From Jeotgalibacillus malaysiensis (lineage in GTDB: Bacteria > Bacillota > Bacilli > Bacillales > Jeotgalibacillaceae): DNA of 64,000 bases. This document shows positions 8,386-17,397 of this stretch, piece after piece (position 1 is the stretch's first letter; each line of letters starts with the position of its first letter). The DNA is taken from the NCBI GenBank assembly GCA_000818095.1, contig CP009416.1:866501-930500 (forward strand), read 5' to 3'. The notes under the pieces are model-generated. The model did no database searches and had not been told where the DNA came from. It saw only the letters and a list, made by a program, of their open reading frames with translations. The position numbers were made by a program, and so were the translations under genes.

Positions 8386-8979
8386 ATGAGTTATCGGGAA
8401 AAATTAGAGCAATTGATTAAAGAAAGAAGCGGAATTGTAGTAACAAGTGAAGCAGAAAAACACGGTATTCCTCGTCATTATCTGACTGTTTTATTGAGAG
8501 AAGGTGCACTTGAAAAGGTATCACATGGTGTATATATTACTCCTGACACATTCGAAGATGAAATGTATATAATTCAAATGAGAAATCCCAAAGTAATATT
8601 TTCGCATGAAACTGCAGTATTTCTACATGATCTGACTGACCGGGATCCGCTTGAATGGTCTGTTACGGTACCCACTGGCTATAATACTGCAAAGTTAAAA
8701 AGTGCGGGAATCAAAGCGTATTCTGTTAAAAAAACATTGCATTTAATGGGAGCTGCCGAAGTTCAAACTATGTTTGGAAGAAAGGTTATTGCTTATGACA
8801 GGGAAAGAACTATTTGTGATCTGATTCGAAATAAAAATAACATGGATATTGCTGTTTTAAATGATTCAATAAAAAAATATCTGAACAGTAAAGATAAAAA
8901 TATCCCTCTTTTAATGAAATATGCCGGAGAATTACGCGTCCAAAAAATATTAAGGACTTATATGGAGGTTTTGTTATGA
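8386..8979 (+). CDS. abiEi: AbiEi-type antitoxin and autoregulator
   Basis: A 197-residue antitoxin of the type IV AbiE toxin-antitoxin system. The N-terminal winged helix (residues about 10-60: EAEKHGIPRHYLTVLLREGA, then VSHGVYITPD) and the block FSHETAVFLHDLTDRDP are typical of AbiEi. The C-terminal part (ICDLIRN onwards) is the antitoxin domain. AGAGGTG stands 6 bases before the ATG. It overlaps the toxin gene by 4 bases (ATGA), so the two are coupled. Both are clearly more AT-rich than their neighbours, which suggests transfer. It likely binds the palindrome just upstream. Confidence 0.92.
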   Translation: MSYREKLEQLIKERSGIVVTSEAEKHGIPRHYLTVLLREGALEKVSHGVYITPDTFEDEMYIIQMRNPKVIFSHETAVFLHDLTDRDPLEWSVTVPTGYNTAKLKSAGIKAYSVKKTLHLMGAAEVQTMFGRKVIAYDRERTICDLIRNKNNMDIAVLNDSIKKYLNSKDKNIPLLMKYAGELRVQKILRTYMEVLL

Positions 8980-9818
8980 AAAGCTCTACACAAATTAAAG
9001 CCTTAATTAGAAATCTTGCAAAAGAGAAAAATATAAACGCCCAAATACTTTTAAGGAACTATATGTTGGAAAGGCTGCTTGAAAGGATATCAAAGTCAGA
9101 GTATCAAGGACATTTTGTTTTAAAGGGGGGCATGTTAATTGCTGCGCTAGTAGGTGTGGATATGAGATCTACGATAGATATGGATGCAACGATAAAATCT
9201 TTACCTGTTGATAGAGAAACGATTGAAGCAGTATTTAATGTTATTTTAGAAGTGCGGTTAAATGATAACGTCGATATGAAAATAAAACAAATTGATGATA
9301 TACGAGATGGGGATCAATATCAAGGATATCGAGTTTCAATAGAAGCAAGTATGGATAATGCAAGGGTCCCAATTAAAGTTGATATTACAACAGGAGATCA
9401 AATCACACCAAAAGAAATAACTTACAGGTTTGATTTATTACTAGAAGATAGAAAGATTGATATTCTCGCATACAATATTGAAACAGTCATTGCTGAAAAG
9501 GTCGAAACGCTATTAACACGGGGAATTACGAATACAAGAATGAGAGATTTCTACGATATATACATTCTTATCAAACTGCATGGACATAGAATAGATTATT
9601 CTGTATTGGGAGAAGCAATTAGAAAAACTGCTGAAAACAGAGGGTCAGCCACTATTATTTTAAGTGGGGACACAATTCTAGATGATATTATGATGGATGA
9701 GGTCATGAATAAGCACTGGATCAACTATCAAAATAAAAACAGTTATGCCGATCATATTACGTGGGAAGAAATCACTGAATCATTAACTCAACTTTGGAAT
9801 AGCGTTGATAAAAAATAA
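8976..9818 (+). CDS. abiEii: AbiEii-type nucleotidyltransferase toxin
   Basis: A 280-residue nucleotidyltransferase of the AbiEii/MenT family, the toxin of a type IV pair and a possible phage-defence effector. The active-site region reads FVLKGGML followed by TIDMDATIK, with the paired acidic residues. The later block IAEKVETLLTRG...TRMRDFYDIYIL contains the Lys and Asp conserved in AbiEii. It is translated from an ATG overlapping the antitoxin stop, behind GGAGG. It appears full length and intact. The target (for example tRNA or nucleotide addition) cannot be inferred. Confidence 0.92.
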   Translation: MKSSTQIKALIRNLAKEKNINAQILLRNYMLERLLERISKSEYQGHFVLKGGMLIAALVGVDMRSTIDMDATIKSLPVDRETIEAVFNVILEVRLNDNVDMKIKQIDDIRDGDQYQGYRVSIEASMDNARVPIKVDITTGDQITPKEITYRFDLLLEDRKIDILAYNIETVIAEKVETLLTRGITNTRMRDFYDIYILIKLHGHRIDYSVLGEAIRKTAENRGSATIILSGDTILDDIMMDEVMNKHWINYQNKNSYADHITWEEITESLTQLWNSVDKK

Positions 9819-9846
9819 GCAAAGCCCGAAAAAACCGAACTTTGCT
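9811..9846 (-). terminator. terminator of the SCO1/ABC operon
   Basis: AGCAAAG (9818-9824) and CTTTGCT (9840-9846) pair. The minus strand continues TATTTTTTATC. The stem overlaps the toxin stop codon. Confidence 0.7.
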
Positions 9847-9853
9847 CAAGAGC

Positions 9854-10435
9854 TTAGTAGTAATCCTGCAACAACTCAACCGCCTCAACAATCTCCTCAT
9901 AAGGCACATCAACAGACATTTCATACTGCTCAAGTATCCGGTCTCCAGCCATCAAATACAAAGACGTACTATGCACAAACTGATCAGACCCTTCCAACTG
10001 TGCAGCAGGAGACAGAAATCCTCTGTTGGCAAAGAGCTCAACGTCTTCCTGCTCATACCCTGATACGAAATCCCAGTTATCAAAATTCACTTCAAACTGT
10101 TCTCCATATGACTGCAGTACATCAGGCGTATCACGTTCAGGATCAATCGAAAAAGAAACGAACTGATAATCCAGGTCTTGTTCATCCAGCTGATCCTGCA
10201 GCTCTGACATATTGTAAGTCATCGGCATGCAGACCGTATCACAATTAGTGAAAATGAAAGCAGCAAGCCAGATTTCATCCTCCATCTCATCAGTATGAAA
10301 AGGTTCTTCGCTTTGGTTGACTGCCTGCAGGTCAGTGACTTCCCCGTTTAGAGAAAAATGTTCATCCAGGTTAACCCCGGATGAACATCCCTGCAGGATC
10401 AGCAGTGCAAAGCATGCTGTGATCCATTTTTTCAT
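9854..10435 (-). CDS. SCO1/SenC family lipoprotein (YpmQ-like)
   Basis: A 193-residue thioredoxin-fold protein that delivers copper to, or reduces, the CuA centre of cytochrome oxidase, anchored as a lipoprotein on the outer face of the membrane. The lipobox is LILQGC, with Cys at about residue 16. The copper motif is CDTVC in TNCDTVCMPM, and the third ligand is the His in FVHSTSLYLM. It is the last gene of the ABC operon and starts two bases after the binding-protein stop. That placement beside a sulfonate-type transporter is unexpected and may only reflect shared transcription. Confidence 0.92.
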   Translation of the reverse strand: MKKWITACFALLILQGCSSGVNLDEHFSLNGEVTDLQAVNQSEEPFHTDEMEDEIWLAAFIFTNCDTVCMPMTYNMSELQDQLDEQDLDYQFVSFSIDPERDTPDVLQSYGEQFEVNFDNWDFVSGYEQEDVELFANRGFLSPAAQLEGSDQFVHSTSLYLMAGDRILEQYEMSVDVPYEEIVEAVELLQDYY

Positions 10436-10437
10436 AT

Positions 10438-11442
10438 TTACTGTACACTTCCTACTTCAGTGTCCTGTGGAACAACCAGTTCATCAAACTCAGGCTTTTC
10501 TTTCAGGAACTGCAGGTCGTGAGAAGAATCAGCGAATGCCTGAATGACATCTGCATTCACTTCAGTCGTGTAAGTTACGCGCTCCCATGCACTTGCAATG
10601 ATTGACTCATCCATGCGCTGGTTTGTGATTTCTTCAATTGAATCAATGGCGATTGTTTGCGCTTCTTCAGGATTTTCATTAATGAATGCAATGCTCTTTT
10701 CATGCGCTGCTGTGATTTGATCAACAAGTTCACTTTGTTCTTCAATCATCTTTCCGCTTGTTACAAGAACAGTGTTCGGTAAAGTTGTACCATAAGCAAT
10801 TTCATCTGTATCAACAATGACCTTTGCACCGTTCGCTACAAGTGTAGAAGCCCATGGCTCAGGTACAGCTGCAAGGTCTACTTTACCTGATTCAAACATT
10901 GCCTGATACTGAGCCGGGTTACCAGTAACATGCTTCAGTGTTCCACCAATACGCGCTGAAGTAATACCCTGCTCCTTCAGGAATGTTTCCATTTGAACGT
11001 CGTGCGTGCACCCGATACCAGGTGTAATAAATGTATGGTTATCAAGATCTTCTAAGCCTTCAATGCCACTTTGCTCACTTGCAACAACGACTGTGCCACC
11101 TGATGAAGCACCGGCAAGGATTTTAACATCCGCACCGTTAGCATAGTTGTTCATGACAGGACCCGGTCCAACAAATCCTGCATCAATATCACCTGTTTTC
11201 AGGGCTGTCATAAATGCGCCGCCGTCAGGAAATGTCTTGTAAGTGACTTCTACGTCTTCACCAACTGCTTCTTCAAAGTATTGCTTTTCTTTTGCGATCA
11301 TCGCAGGTACGTGATCAATGTTAGGGAAGTAGCCGATGACAAGTTCATCTTTACTTCCCGACCCTGACGAGCTGTCAGATCCGCAGGCTGATAATACCAG
11401 GATTGCTGCCAGGAAAAATAGTGCACTAAGATTTTTTTTCAT
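10438..11442 (-). CDS. ABC transporter substrate-binding lipoprotein, SsuA/TauA/NrtA type
   Basis: A 334-residue periplasmic-binding-type lipoprotein. The signal with lipobox LVLSAC ends at about residue 20, and a Ser/Gly-rich linker and the NMT1/SsuA-like fold follow. Typical segments are VIGYFPNIDHVPAMIAKEK, TALKTGDIDAGFVGPGP and LAAVPEPWAS. The start at 11442 is preferred because GGAGG stands 9 bases before it. With the next two genes it makes a complete importer. The ligand is not certain: aliphatic sulfonates, taurine or another small sulfur compound fits the family, and nitrate is less likely. Confidence 0.92.
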   Translation of the reverse strand: MKKNLSALFFLAAILVLSACGSDSSSGSGSKDELVIGYFPNIDHVPAMIAKEKQYFEEAVGEDVEVTYKTFPDGGAFMTALKTGDIDAGFVGPGPVMNNYANGADVKILAGASSGGTVVVASEQSGIEGLEDLDNHTFITPGIGCTHDVQMETFLKEQGITSARIGGTLKHVTGNPAQYQAMFESGKVDLAAVPEPWASTLVANGAKVIVDTDEIAYGTTLPNTVLVTSGKMIEEQSELVDQITAAHEKSIAFINENPEEAQTIAIDSIEEITNQRMDESIIASAWERVTYTTEVNADVIQAFADSSHDLQFLKEKPEFDELVVPQDTEVGSVQ

Positions 11443-11461
11443 TTTTTTCGCCTCCAAAGTT

Positions 11462-12220
11462 TTATTCTGTTGCCAGTCCCCATTTTTTCAGGACTTTCTT
11501 TTCAACACGCTGGAAAAATAGTAAATCGACGATAATTCCAATTAACATAATCATGAGCATGATCGCGATCACACGGCTCATATCTCCAAAATCTGATGCG
11601 AAACGAAGAGAGTAACCAAGTCCGGGACCTGTACTTAATAGCTCACCGGCCATCAGTGCACGCCATGCAAATGCCCACGCAAGGCGGATACCAGTCACTG
11701 CATAAGGAATAGAAGCAGGTATCGTCACTTTCCTGAATAACCTGAAGCCTCTGTAGTTCATTGTCTTTGCTGCTTTTATGAAAAGCGGGGGCACATTAAT
11801 GATCCCCGTGCGGACATTAATCGTCATGACAATCGTTGCTCCAAGTACAACAATAAAGATGACAGCCATTTCATTCAGACCGAACCACATAATTGCAAGC
11901 GGAAGCCACACAATACTAGGTACAGACTGCAAGGCAAGAATCAGAGAGCCAAGCGTCTCGTCAGCCGTTTTTGATTTCGCTAACAGGACACCGAGTAAAA
12001 GTCCGAGTACCAGTGCAATCGCAAGACCGATAAATAATCGTCTGAAGCTGGCGATAAGGTCATAGACCAATGTAAGATTGCTAAATCCTTCATATAATGA
12101 GGCAAAAACATCTGTCGGTGCCGGCAAAAGAGATGGAGATACATCGAAAACATAGACTGCACCCTGCCAGATAGAAAATAGTAATACGTAAAAAATAATC
12201 CGTTTAACGGCTGGCTGCAT
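11462..12220 (-). CDS. ABC transporter permease, SsuC/TauC type
   Basis: A 252-residue membrane protein with about six helices. It carries the BPD_transp_1 EAA-type loop near residues 160-190 (AAKTMNYRGFRLFRKVTIP). It also carries LALQSVPSIVWLPLAIMWFG, which is characteristic of the sulfonate/nitrate/taurine permeases. It overlaps the ATPase gene upstream by 17 bases, and the binding-protein gene follows 19 bases later. It works with them as an importer in the cytoplasmic membrane. Confidence 0.93.
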   Translation of the reverse strand: MQPAVKRIIFYVLLFSIWQGAVYVFDVSPSLLPAPTDVFASLYEGFSNLTLVYDLIASFRRLFIGLAIALVLGLLLGVLLAKSKTADETLGSLILALQSVPSIVWLPLAIMWFGLNEMAVIFIVVLGATIVMTINVRTGIINVPPLFIKAAKTMNYRGFRLFRKVTIPASIPYAVTGIRLAWAFAWRALMAGELLSTGPGLGYSLRFASDFGDMSRVIAIMLMIMLIGIIVDLLFFQRVEKKVLKKWGLATE

Positions 12221-12989
12221 TTTTCTGCTCCTTTTCCGTTACCTTATCAATTTCAGATTTCAATAACGCCTGTATTTTTTCTTCATAATAGAGAAGCTCT
12301 TCCTTTGATTGAGAGCGGGGTCTCGGGAAGTTCAGTTCAATCACTTCTAAAATTGTGCCGGGCTGCGTGCCCATGACGACGATACGGTCAGAAAGCTTCA
12401 GCGATTCAGCGATACTGTGCGTAACGAACAAAATCGTCTTTTTCGTCTCAAGGAAGATTTTTTCTACAATTTCATGAAGCCTTGAACGTGTCTGCTCATC
12501 GAGTGCGCCAAACGGTTCATCCATCAATAGTAATGCCGGATCCATTGCGAGCGCTCTTGCAATGGCTACACGCTGCTGCATTCCACCCGAGATCTCATGC
12601 GGCGAATGCTTTGTATAAGCACCAAGCTGGACCATCTGTAAGTACTGATGGGCTTTTTGCTGCGCTTCCCTTTTAGACATATCCGGTAAAAGTGGGAACA
12701 TCACATTCTCTTCTACTGTCAGCCATGGAAATAATGCAGCCTGCTGGAATACCATGCCGCGTTCTTTGCCGGGACCTTTAATCGTTTTACCTTCAAGTTC
12801 AATCGATCCTTCAGTTGCGTGTGCAAGACCCGCCACGATCGATAATAGTGTTGACTTACCACAGCCGGATGGACCAAGGATCGAGACAAACTCGCCTTCT
12901 TTCACATCAAGCTGAATATCTGACAGTACAAGCTCAGTCTTTCCATTGTTCGTAAAAGACTTATGTACATTATTCATTGATAAAAACAA
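12204..12989 (-). CDS. ABC transporter ATP-binding protein, SsuB/TauB type
   Basis: A 261-residue cytosolic ATPase and the first gene of the uptake operon. It has Walker A GPSGCGKST, the Q-loop region VFQQAALFPWLTVEEN, signature SGGMQQR, Walker B LLLMDEPFGALDEQT and the switch His in VTHSIAES. TTG 12989 is the better start because AGGTGAT lies 6 bases before it; ATG 12977 would be too far away. A C-terminal extension rich in charged residues follows the core domain. The operon promoter lies in the 370-bp gap shared with the LacI-family gene. Confidence 0.93.
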   Translation of the reverse strand: MFLSMNNVHKSFTNNGKTELVLSDIQLDVKEGEFVSILGPSGCGKSTLLSIVAGLAHATEGSIELEGKTIKGPGKERGMVFQQAALFPWLTVEENVMFPLLPDMSKREAQQKAHQYLQMVQLGAYTKHSPHEISGGMQQRVAIARALAMDPALLLMDEPFGALDEQTRSRLHEIVEKIFLETKKTILFVTHSIAESLKLSDRIVVMGTQPGTILEVIELNFPRPRSQSKEELLYYEEKIQALLKSEIDKVTEKEQKNAASR

Positions 12990-13010
12990 AACATCACCTG
13001 CTTATCTCTT

Positions 13011-13035
13011 TAATCCTATAAAAATAATCGGAATT
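13011..13035 (-). promoter_or_regulatory. possible CymR-like operator before the uptake operon
   Basis: The segment TAATCCTATAAAAATAATCG followed by GAATT ends in GGAATT, the most conserved part of Bacillus CymR sites as I recall them. It lies just upstream of the ABC operon. The match is by memory only and should be treated as a suggestion. Confidence 0.3.
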
Positions 13036-13243
13036 GTATGTAAGTATAGCCGATGGAAATAGAAAGTCAATACTTTTTCATTTAATTCTTTAACGTGATG
13101 GCGGGGCAGAGGGGCACAAAATCATTCTGTATTGACAGAATTAATATATGCAATGTTCTTTCATTCGGTGAAAACTTGGGCAGATCACCTTTAATCTTTA
13201 ATAATCATTATTACATTTTAAGAAGGTATAAAATAACATTTAA

Positions 13244-13268
13244 TTTTACCGACTTTTAACCGGTAAAA
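13244..13268 (+). promoter_or_regulatory. palindromic operator-like site before the LacI-family gene
   Basis: TTTTACCG and CGGTAAAA are 9 bases apart. Overlapping them is the near-palindrome TTTTAACCGGTAAAAA, centred on CCGG as in LacI-family operators. It lies about 90 bases before the regulator start, so autoregulation and control of the sugar operon are plausible. Confidence 0.55.
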
Positions 13269-13355
13269 AGTAATTGTAACCGATTTCAAACGTTGATATC
13301 TTAAATTAACAAGATAAATAACTGAATCATCAGTTAACAAAAGGGGTGATTTTAC

Positions 13356-14402
13356 TTGGCTAATATTAGAGATGTAGCAAACAAATCCAAGGTATCGATT
13401 GCAACGGTCTCAAGAATACTGAATGGTGATAAAAATCTGGTTGTACTTGAAGAAACGAGAGAGCGGGTGCTGGCTGCAATTGAAGAACTCGAATATAAAC
13501 CTGTCGGTGGCCGTGGAAGAAAGAAGCAACACCAGGTCGTTCTTCCGAAAAGAAAAATAGGCTTACTGACATGGAATTCAGAAGAAGATGATAAAGCGGA
13601 TCCTTACTTTAAAGAAATTATGTATGGCATAGAAGACAAAGCAAAAGAATTAAACATGGATATCGTGATTACCCGGCGATTAAGAGAATGGAGGCAGGAG
13701 GATCAGCTTGAAGAGGTTGACGGGATTATCGTGATCGGTAAATCCAGTGCGGCTGATATAGCAGAAATCTATCAGGGCAAGAACATAGTCTTTATTGATC
13801 AGAGTCCTGAAAAACACAATTTTGATTCTGTCAGACCTGACCTGGAGCAGGCAACAGAAGAAGCACTGGAACATTTGATGTTACTTGGACACAGAAGTAT
13901 TGGATTTATTGGCGGCAGAGAATTTAAGGAAAGAACTTTATCCAAGAAGCTTGAAGTTCATGATGCACGCTTTGTTCACTTCAGGCGGTATATGCTGGAA
14001 CGTAATTTGTACAGGGACGAATACACCTTTCTCGGTAATGATGATGTAGGAGATTGGACGACGAAGGCAGGATACGAACTGATGAAGAAAGCGATCTCGC
14101 AAAAGCGTATTCCTACAGCGTTTTTCATTGCGAGTGATCCGATGGCAATTGGTGCAATGCGCGCGCTTCATGAAGCAGGCTACAGAGTGCCGGAGGATGT
14201 ATCGCTGGCGAGCGTTGATGACATTGATTTCGCGCTATATGTAACACCTCCTCTAACAACAACGCGTCTTTTCAGCCGTCAGATTGGCATGTCGGCTGTA
14301 CAGCTGCTGAAGGAACGAATAGAGGGCAGAGAAGTACCTCTTAATGTCACTGTATCAACGGAATTGAAGATCAGACAGTCAACTGGAAAAAGAGAATCTT
14401 AA
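13356..14402 (+). CDS. LacI-family transcriptional regulator of alpha-galactoside use
   Basis: A 348-residue repressor or activator. The N-terminal helix-turn-helix (residues 3-25: NIRDVANKSKVSIATVSRIL) and hinge (YKPVGGRGRKK) are followed by a periplasmic-binding-type sensor domain with the LGHRSIGFIGG segment. The start is TTG 13356, behind GGGGTGA. It is the first gene of a run with a sugar importer and an alpha-galactosidase and is probably their regulator, in the manner of MsmR/MelR. The effector (melibiose, raffinose or galactose) is inferred from context. Confidence 0.9.
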   Translation: MANIRDVANKSKVSIATVSRILNGDKNLVVLEETRERVLAAIEELEYKPVGGRGRKKQHQVVLPKRKIGLLTWNSEEDDKADPYFKEIMYGIEDKAKELNMDIVITRRLREWRQEDQLEEVDGIIVIGKSSAADIAEIYQGKNIVFIDQSPEKHNFDSVRPDLEQATEEALEHLMLLGHRSIGFIGGREFKERTLSKKLEVHDARFVHFRRYMLERNLYRDEYTFLGNDDVGDWTTKAGYELMKKAISQKRIPTAFFIASDPMAIGAMRALHEAGYRVPEDVSLASVDDIDFALYVTPPLTTTRLFSRQIGMSAVQLLKERIEGREVPLNVTVSTELKIRQSTGKRES

Positions 14403-14426
14403 CATAATATACAGGGAGGAATCAGA

Positions 14427-15653
14427 ATGAAGAAATCAGCGTTTATATTATCAGCAGCAGCGGCAGCAGTACTTGCAGCATGTGGAGGAGATGGTGGAAG
14501 CGGCGATGGGGATGTCACACTGGAATTCTTTCAGTATAAGCAGGAGGCAGTTGGTACATTTGATGAGCTGATCGCAAAGTTTGAAGAGGAAAATCCGGGT
14601 ATCACAGTCGAGCAGAATAACGTACCTGAATCAGATACAGTGCTTTTATCCCGCTTAACACAAAATGATATTCCGGATGTAATGAGTGTTAACGGTGGAG
14701 TGATGTATGGGGAACTTGTTAGAGCAGGGGTTTTGAGGGAAGTGACTGATCATGAAGTCCTTGGTGACATCAATGATGAATATTCTGATATGATCGCGCG
14801 CATCGCAGGTGATGGGGTCGACGGACATTTCGGCTTTCCACATACAGTGAACGCAAATGGTGTCATTTACAATAAAACAAAGTTTGAAGAGCTTGGGCTT
14901 GAAACACCGCAAACGTGGGATGAATTCATCGCACTCGCTGAAGAAATTGAAAGTGCAGGTGAGACACCTTTTTACTCAACATATGGAGAAGCATGGACAA
15001 TCCTTCCGCCTCTAAACAGCCTGGCGTCTAACATTCAACCTGATGACTTTTATGAGCAACTGGCATCAGGAGAAACAACATTTTCAGATGAGTATGGTGA
15101 AGTTGCAGACAAGCTCCAGCAGCTGCTTGAGTACACACATAATGATGTGTTCGGATCTGATTACAGCAGAGGAAACATGGAATTTGCACAGGGTGAAGCT
15201 GTGATGTATATGCAGGGAATCTGGGCGATCGGACAGGTTCAGGAAGCCAATCCTGACATAGAGCTTGGTGTATTCCCGCTGCCTGCAACAAATAACGCTG
15301 AAGAAAACAGACTTGTATCCGGTGTAGATCTTGTACTAGCAACAGCTGCAGATGCGGATCATCCTGAAGAAGCACAAATGTTTGTTGAGTTCCTGCTTGA
15401 AGAGGAAAACCTGCAGTTCTACATTGATCAGCAGCGACTGTTCTCAGCAGTTGAAGGACCGGAACAGACAGATGAAGCAATCAGTGAACTGCAGCCGGTA
15501 TTTGAAGAAGGCAAAATTACTTCTTTTGCTGACCATTACTACCCACAGGGATTTGGTATCGACACAATGTTCCAGAACTTCCTGCTTGAAGGGGATAAGG
15601 AAGCATTGTTGGAGGAACTGGATTCAGAGTATGAAAGATTAGCAGGGCAGTAA
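14427..15653 (+). CDS. sugar ABC transporter substrate-binding lipoprotein (MsmE/MelE-like)
   Basis: A 408-residue family 1 extracellular solute-binding protein. The signal and lipobox (AAVLAACGGDGG) put the lipidated Cys at about residue 19. The body has the maltose-binding-protein fold: LEFFQYKQEAVGTFDELIAK, then PDVMSVNGG, and a Trp-rich C-terminal lobe. GGGAGG precedes the ATG by 8 bases. It lies between the LacI-family regulator and two permease genes, and an intrinsic terminator just after it would leave more binding protein than permease. Confidence 0.93.
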   Translation: MKKSAFILSAAAAAVLAACGGDGGSGDGDVTLEFFQYKQEAVGTFDELIAKFEEENPGITVEQNNVPESDTVLLSRLTQNDIPDVMSVNGGVMYGELVRAGVLREVTDHEVLGDINDEYSDMIARIAGDGVDGHFGFPHTVNANGVIYNKTKFEELGLETPQTWDEFIALAEEIESAGETPFYSTYGEAWTILPPLNSLASNIQPDDFYEQLASGETTFSDEYGEVADKLQQLLEYTHNDVFGSDYSRGNMEFAQGEAVMYMQGIWAIGQVQEANPDIELGVFPLPATNNAEENRLVSGVDLVLATAADADHPEEAQMFVEFLLEEENLQFYIDQQRLFSAVEGPEQTDEAISELQPVFEEGKITSFADHYYPQGFGIDTMFQNFLLEGDKEALLEELDSEYERLAGQ

Positions 15654-15661
15654 TAAGTTAG

Positions 15662-15687
15662 AGAAGGGTTCAAAGCCCTTCTTTTTT
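15662..15687 (+). terminator. internal terminator between binding protein and permeases
   Basis: AGAAGGG and CCCTTCT enclose a 6-7 base loop, and six T follow. It probably stops part of the transcription, so that the binding protein is made in excess. Confidence 0.75.
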
Positions 15688-15709
15688 ATCACATGAAAGG
15701 GGCAGTAAA

Positions 15710-16573
15710 ATGAAGAAAAAGCCTTCTGTATATGTCTGGATGCTGCTTCCGGCAGTCATTCTGTTCTTCAGTTTTCATACACTTCCTGTACTTCAGGGGA
15801 TCTTTTACAGCTTCACGAATTTCAGAGGTTATGGTGTGTGGGAATTTGTCGGATTTGATAACTATGTCAGAGTATTTAATGACCGTAATGCGCTGAATGC
15901 GTACGGGTTTACGTTTCAATTTGCAATTGTCTCAACGATTCTTGTGAATATTATCAGCCTTGTGATCGCACTTGGGCTAAATGCAAAAATAAAGTTTCAT
16001 AAAACACTGCGCGGGATTTACTTTATGCCAAATATTTTAAGTATCCTGATTGTCGGCTTTATCTTTAACTATATCTTTTCTATTTTCATTCCGGAGATTG
16101 CAGAAAACACCGGGCTGACTGGTTTGACAAAGAGTATTCTCGGGAGTCCGGATCACGCCTGGATTGCGATTGTCATTGTGGCAGTATGGCAGGCAGCAGC
16201 ATTTAATACGATTTTGTATCTCGCTGGACTGGCAACGATTCCGCGGGACCTATATGAAGCTTCTGCACTAGACGGAGCCAGCAAATGGCAGGAATTCTGG
16301 AAGATTACATTCCCGCTGATCGCACCGTTTTTTACAATCAACATGGTGCTTGCGATGAAAAACTTCCTGATGGTGTTTGACCATATCGTTGCGTTAACAG
16401 GCGGAGGGCCGGGGCGCGCGACACAATCAATTTCATTATTAATCTATCAGGACGGGTTTGCCGGTGGACAGTTTGCCTACCAGTCTGCTAATGCGGTCAT
16501 TTACTTTATAGTGATTGTAACGATCTCAGTATTCCAGATCCGCATTCTTCAAAAACGGGAGGTGCAGCTGTAA
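15710..16573 (+). CDS. sugar ABC transporter permease 1 (MsmF/MelD-like)
   Basis: A 287-residue membrane protein of the MalF-type carbohydrate permeases with about six helices. The EAA loop (DLYEASALDGASKWQEFWKITFPL, about residues 180-205) contacts the ATPase. The start is ATG 15710, behind AAAGGGG. It overlaps the next permease by one base. No ATPase gene is present in the operon, so a shared ATPase of the MsmX type elsewhere in the genome is expected. Confidence 0.93.
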   Translation: MKKKPSVYVWMLLPAVILFFSFHTLPVLQGIFYSFTNFRGYGVWEFVGFDNYVRVFNDRNALNAYGFTFQFAIVSTILVNIISLVIALGLNAKIKFHKTLRGIYFMPNILSILIVGFIFNYIFSIFIPEIAENTGLTGLTKSILGSPDHAWIAIVIVAVWQAAAFNTILYLAGLATIPRDLYEASALDGASKWQEFWKITFPLIAPFFTINMVLAMKNFLMVFDHIVALTGGGPGRATQSISLLIYQDGFAGGQFAYQSANAVIYFIVIVTISVFQIRILQKREVQL

Positions 16574-17397
16574 TGAAAATTGGTAAGACGAATTGGCCGG
16601 TTACGCTCCTGTTAATGGCAGGAACCATTTTGATCCTGTTCCCGCTCTATATTACGGTGGTCAATGCATTTAAAACGCCTGCCGAAACAGCTGAATCGAT
16701 CCTGGCGTTACCTATTGAATGGACATTTAATAACTTCACAACAGCCATTGAAATGACGAATTTCTTTAATGCGTTTGGCAACAGCTTTTATATCACGATT
16801 GTGACCGTTGTTTTCACTGTGCTGACCAATTCACTTGTTGCTTATGCGATTGCACGGAATATGCATAAGAAAGCTTATAAGTTTCTATTTTATTATCTGG
16901 TCAGTGCGATGTTTGTGCCTTTTCCGATTATCATGCTGCCGATCGTTAACCAGATGAGTTCAATTGGCCTGATGAATCAGAATGGACTGATCCTTCTTTA
17001 CATCGTGTATGGTCTGTCATTCAATGTCTTTTTATATGTCGGTTATATTAAAACGATTCCAAAAGAGCTTGAGGAAGCGGCAATTGTTGACGGTTGTACA
17101 AGATGGGGTGTGTTCTGGCGTATTATATTCCCGATGCTTTCACCAATCAATGCGACTGTGGGGATTCTGACAGCGCTGTGGGCGTGGAATGATTTCCTGC
17201 TGCCGCTTGTTATTCTGAGTGACCGTGGAGACCATACGCTGCCGCTTGTGCAATATGTCTTCCAGTCACAGTTTGCAACTAACTATAATCTGGCGTTCTC
17301 ATCTTATCTGATGGCACTCCTGCCGATGCTGGTACTATACCTGTTCCTGCAGAAGTGGATCATCAGCGGCGTCACACAAGGAGCGATTAAATCCTGA
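16573..17397 (+). CDS. sugar ABC transporter permease 2 (MsmG/MelC-like)
   Basis: A 274-residue MalG-type permease with about six helices. The EAA loop (KELEEAAIVDGCTRWGVFWR, about residues 157-176) and the ALWAWNDFLLPLV block are family marks. The start codon overlaps the stop of permease 1 (TAATG), and its own stop overlaps the ATG of the alpha-galactosidase gene, so the three genes are translationally coupled. It completes the importer with the binding protein and permease 1. Confidence 0.93.
   Translation: MKIGKTNWPVTLLLMAGTILILFPLYITVVNAFKTPAETAESILALPIEWTFNNFTTAIEMTNFFNAFGNSFYITIVTVVFTVLTNSLVAYAIARNMHKKAYKFLFYYLVSAMFVPFPIIMLPIVNQMSSIGLMNQNGLILLYIVYGLSFNVFLYVGYIKTIPKELEEAAIVDGCTRWGVFWRIIFPMLSPINATVGILTALWAWNDFLLPLVILSDRGDHTLPLVQYVFQSQFATNYNLAFSSYLMALLPMLVLYLFLQKWIISGVTQGAIKS

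Noticed and set aside
9805-10248. 147-codon plus-strand frame after the AbiE toxin
   Set aside because: It is antisense to the SCO1 gene; the SCO1 frame has lipobox, CxxxC and His, while this frame is Gln/His-rich noise.
15028-15480. 150-codon minus-strand frame inside the sugar-binding protein gene
   Set aside because: It is an antisense shadow with a Leu/Gln-rich translation and no start signals.
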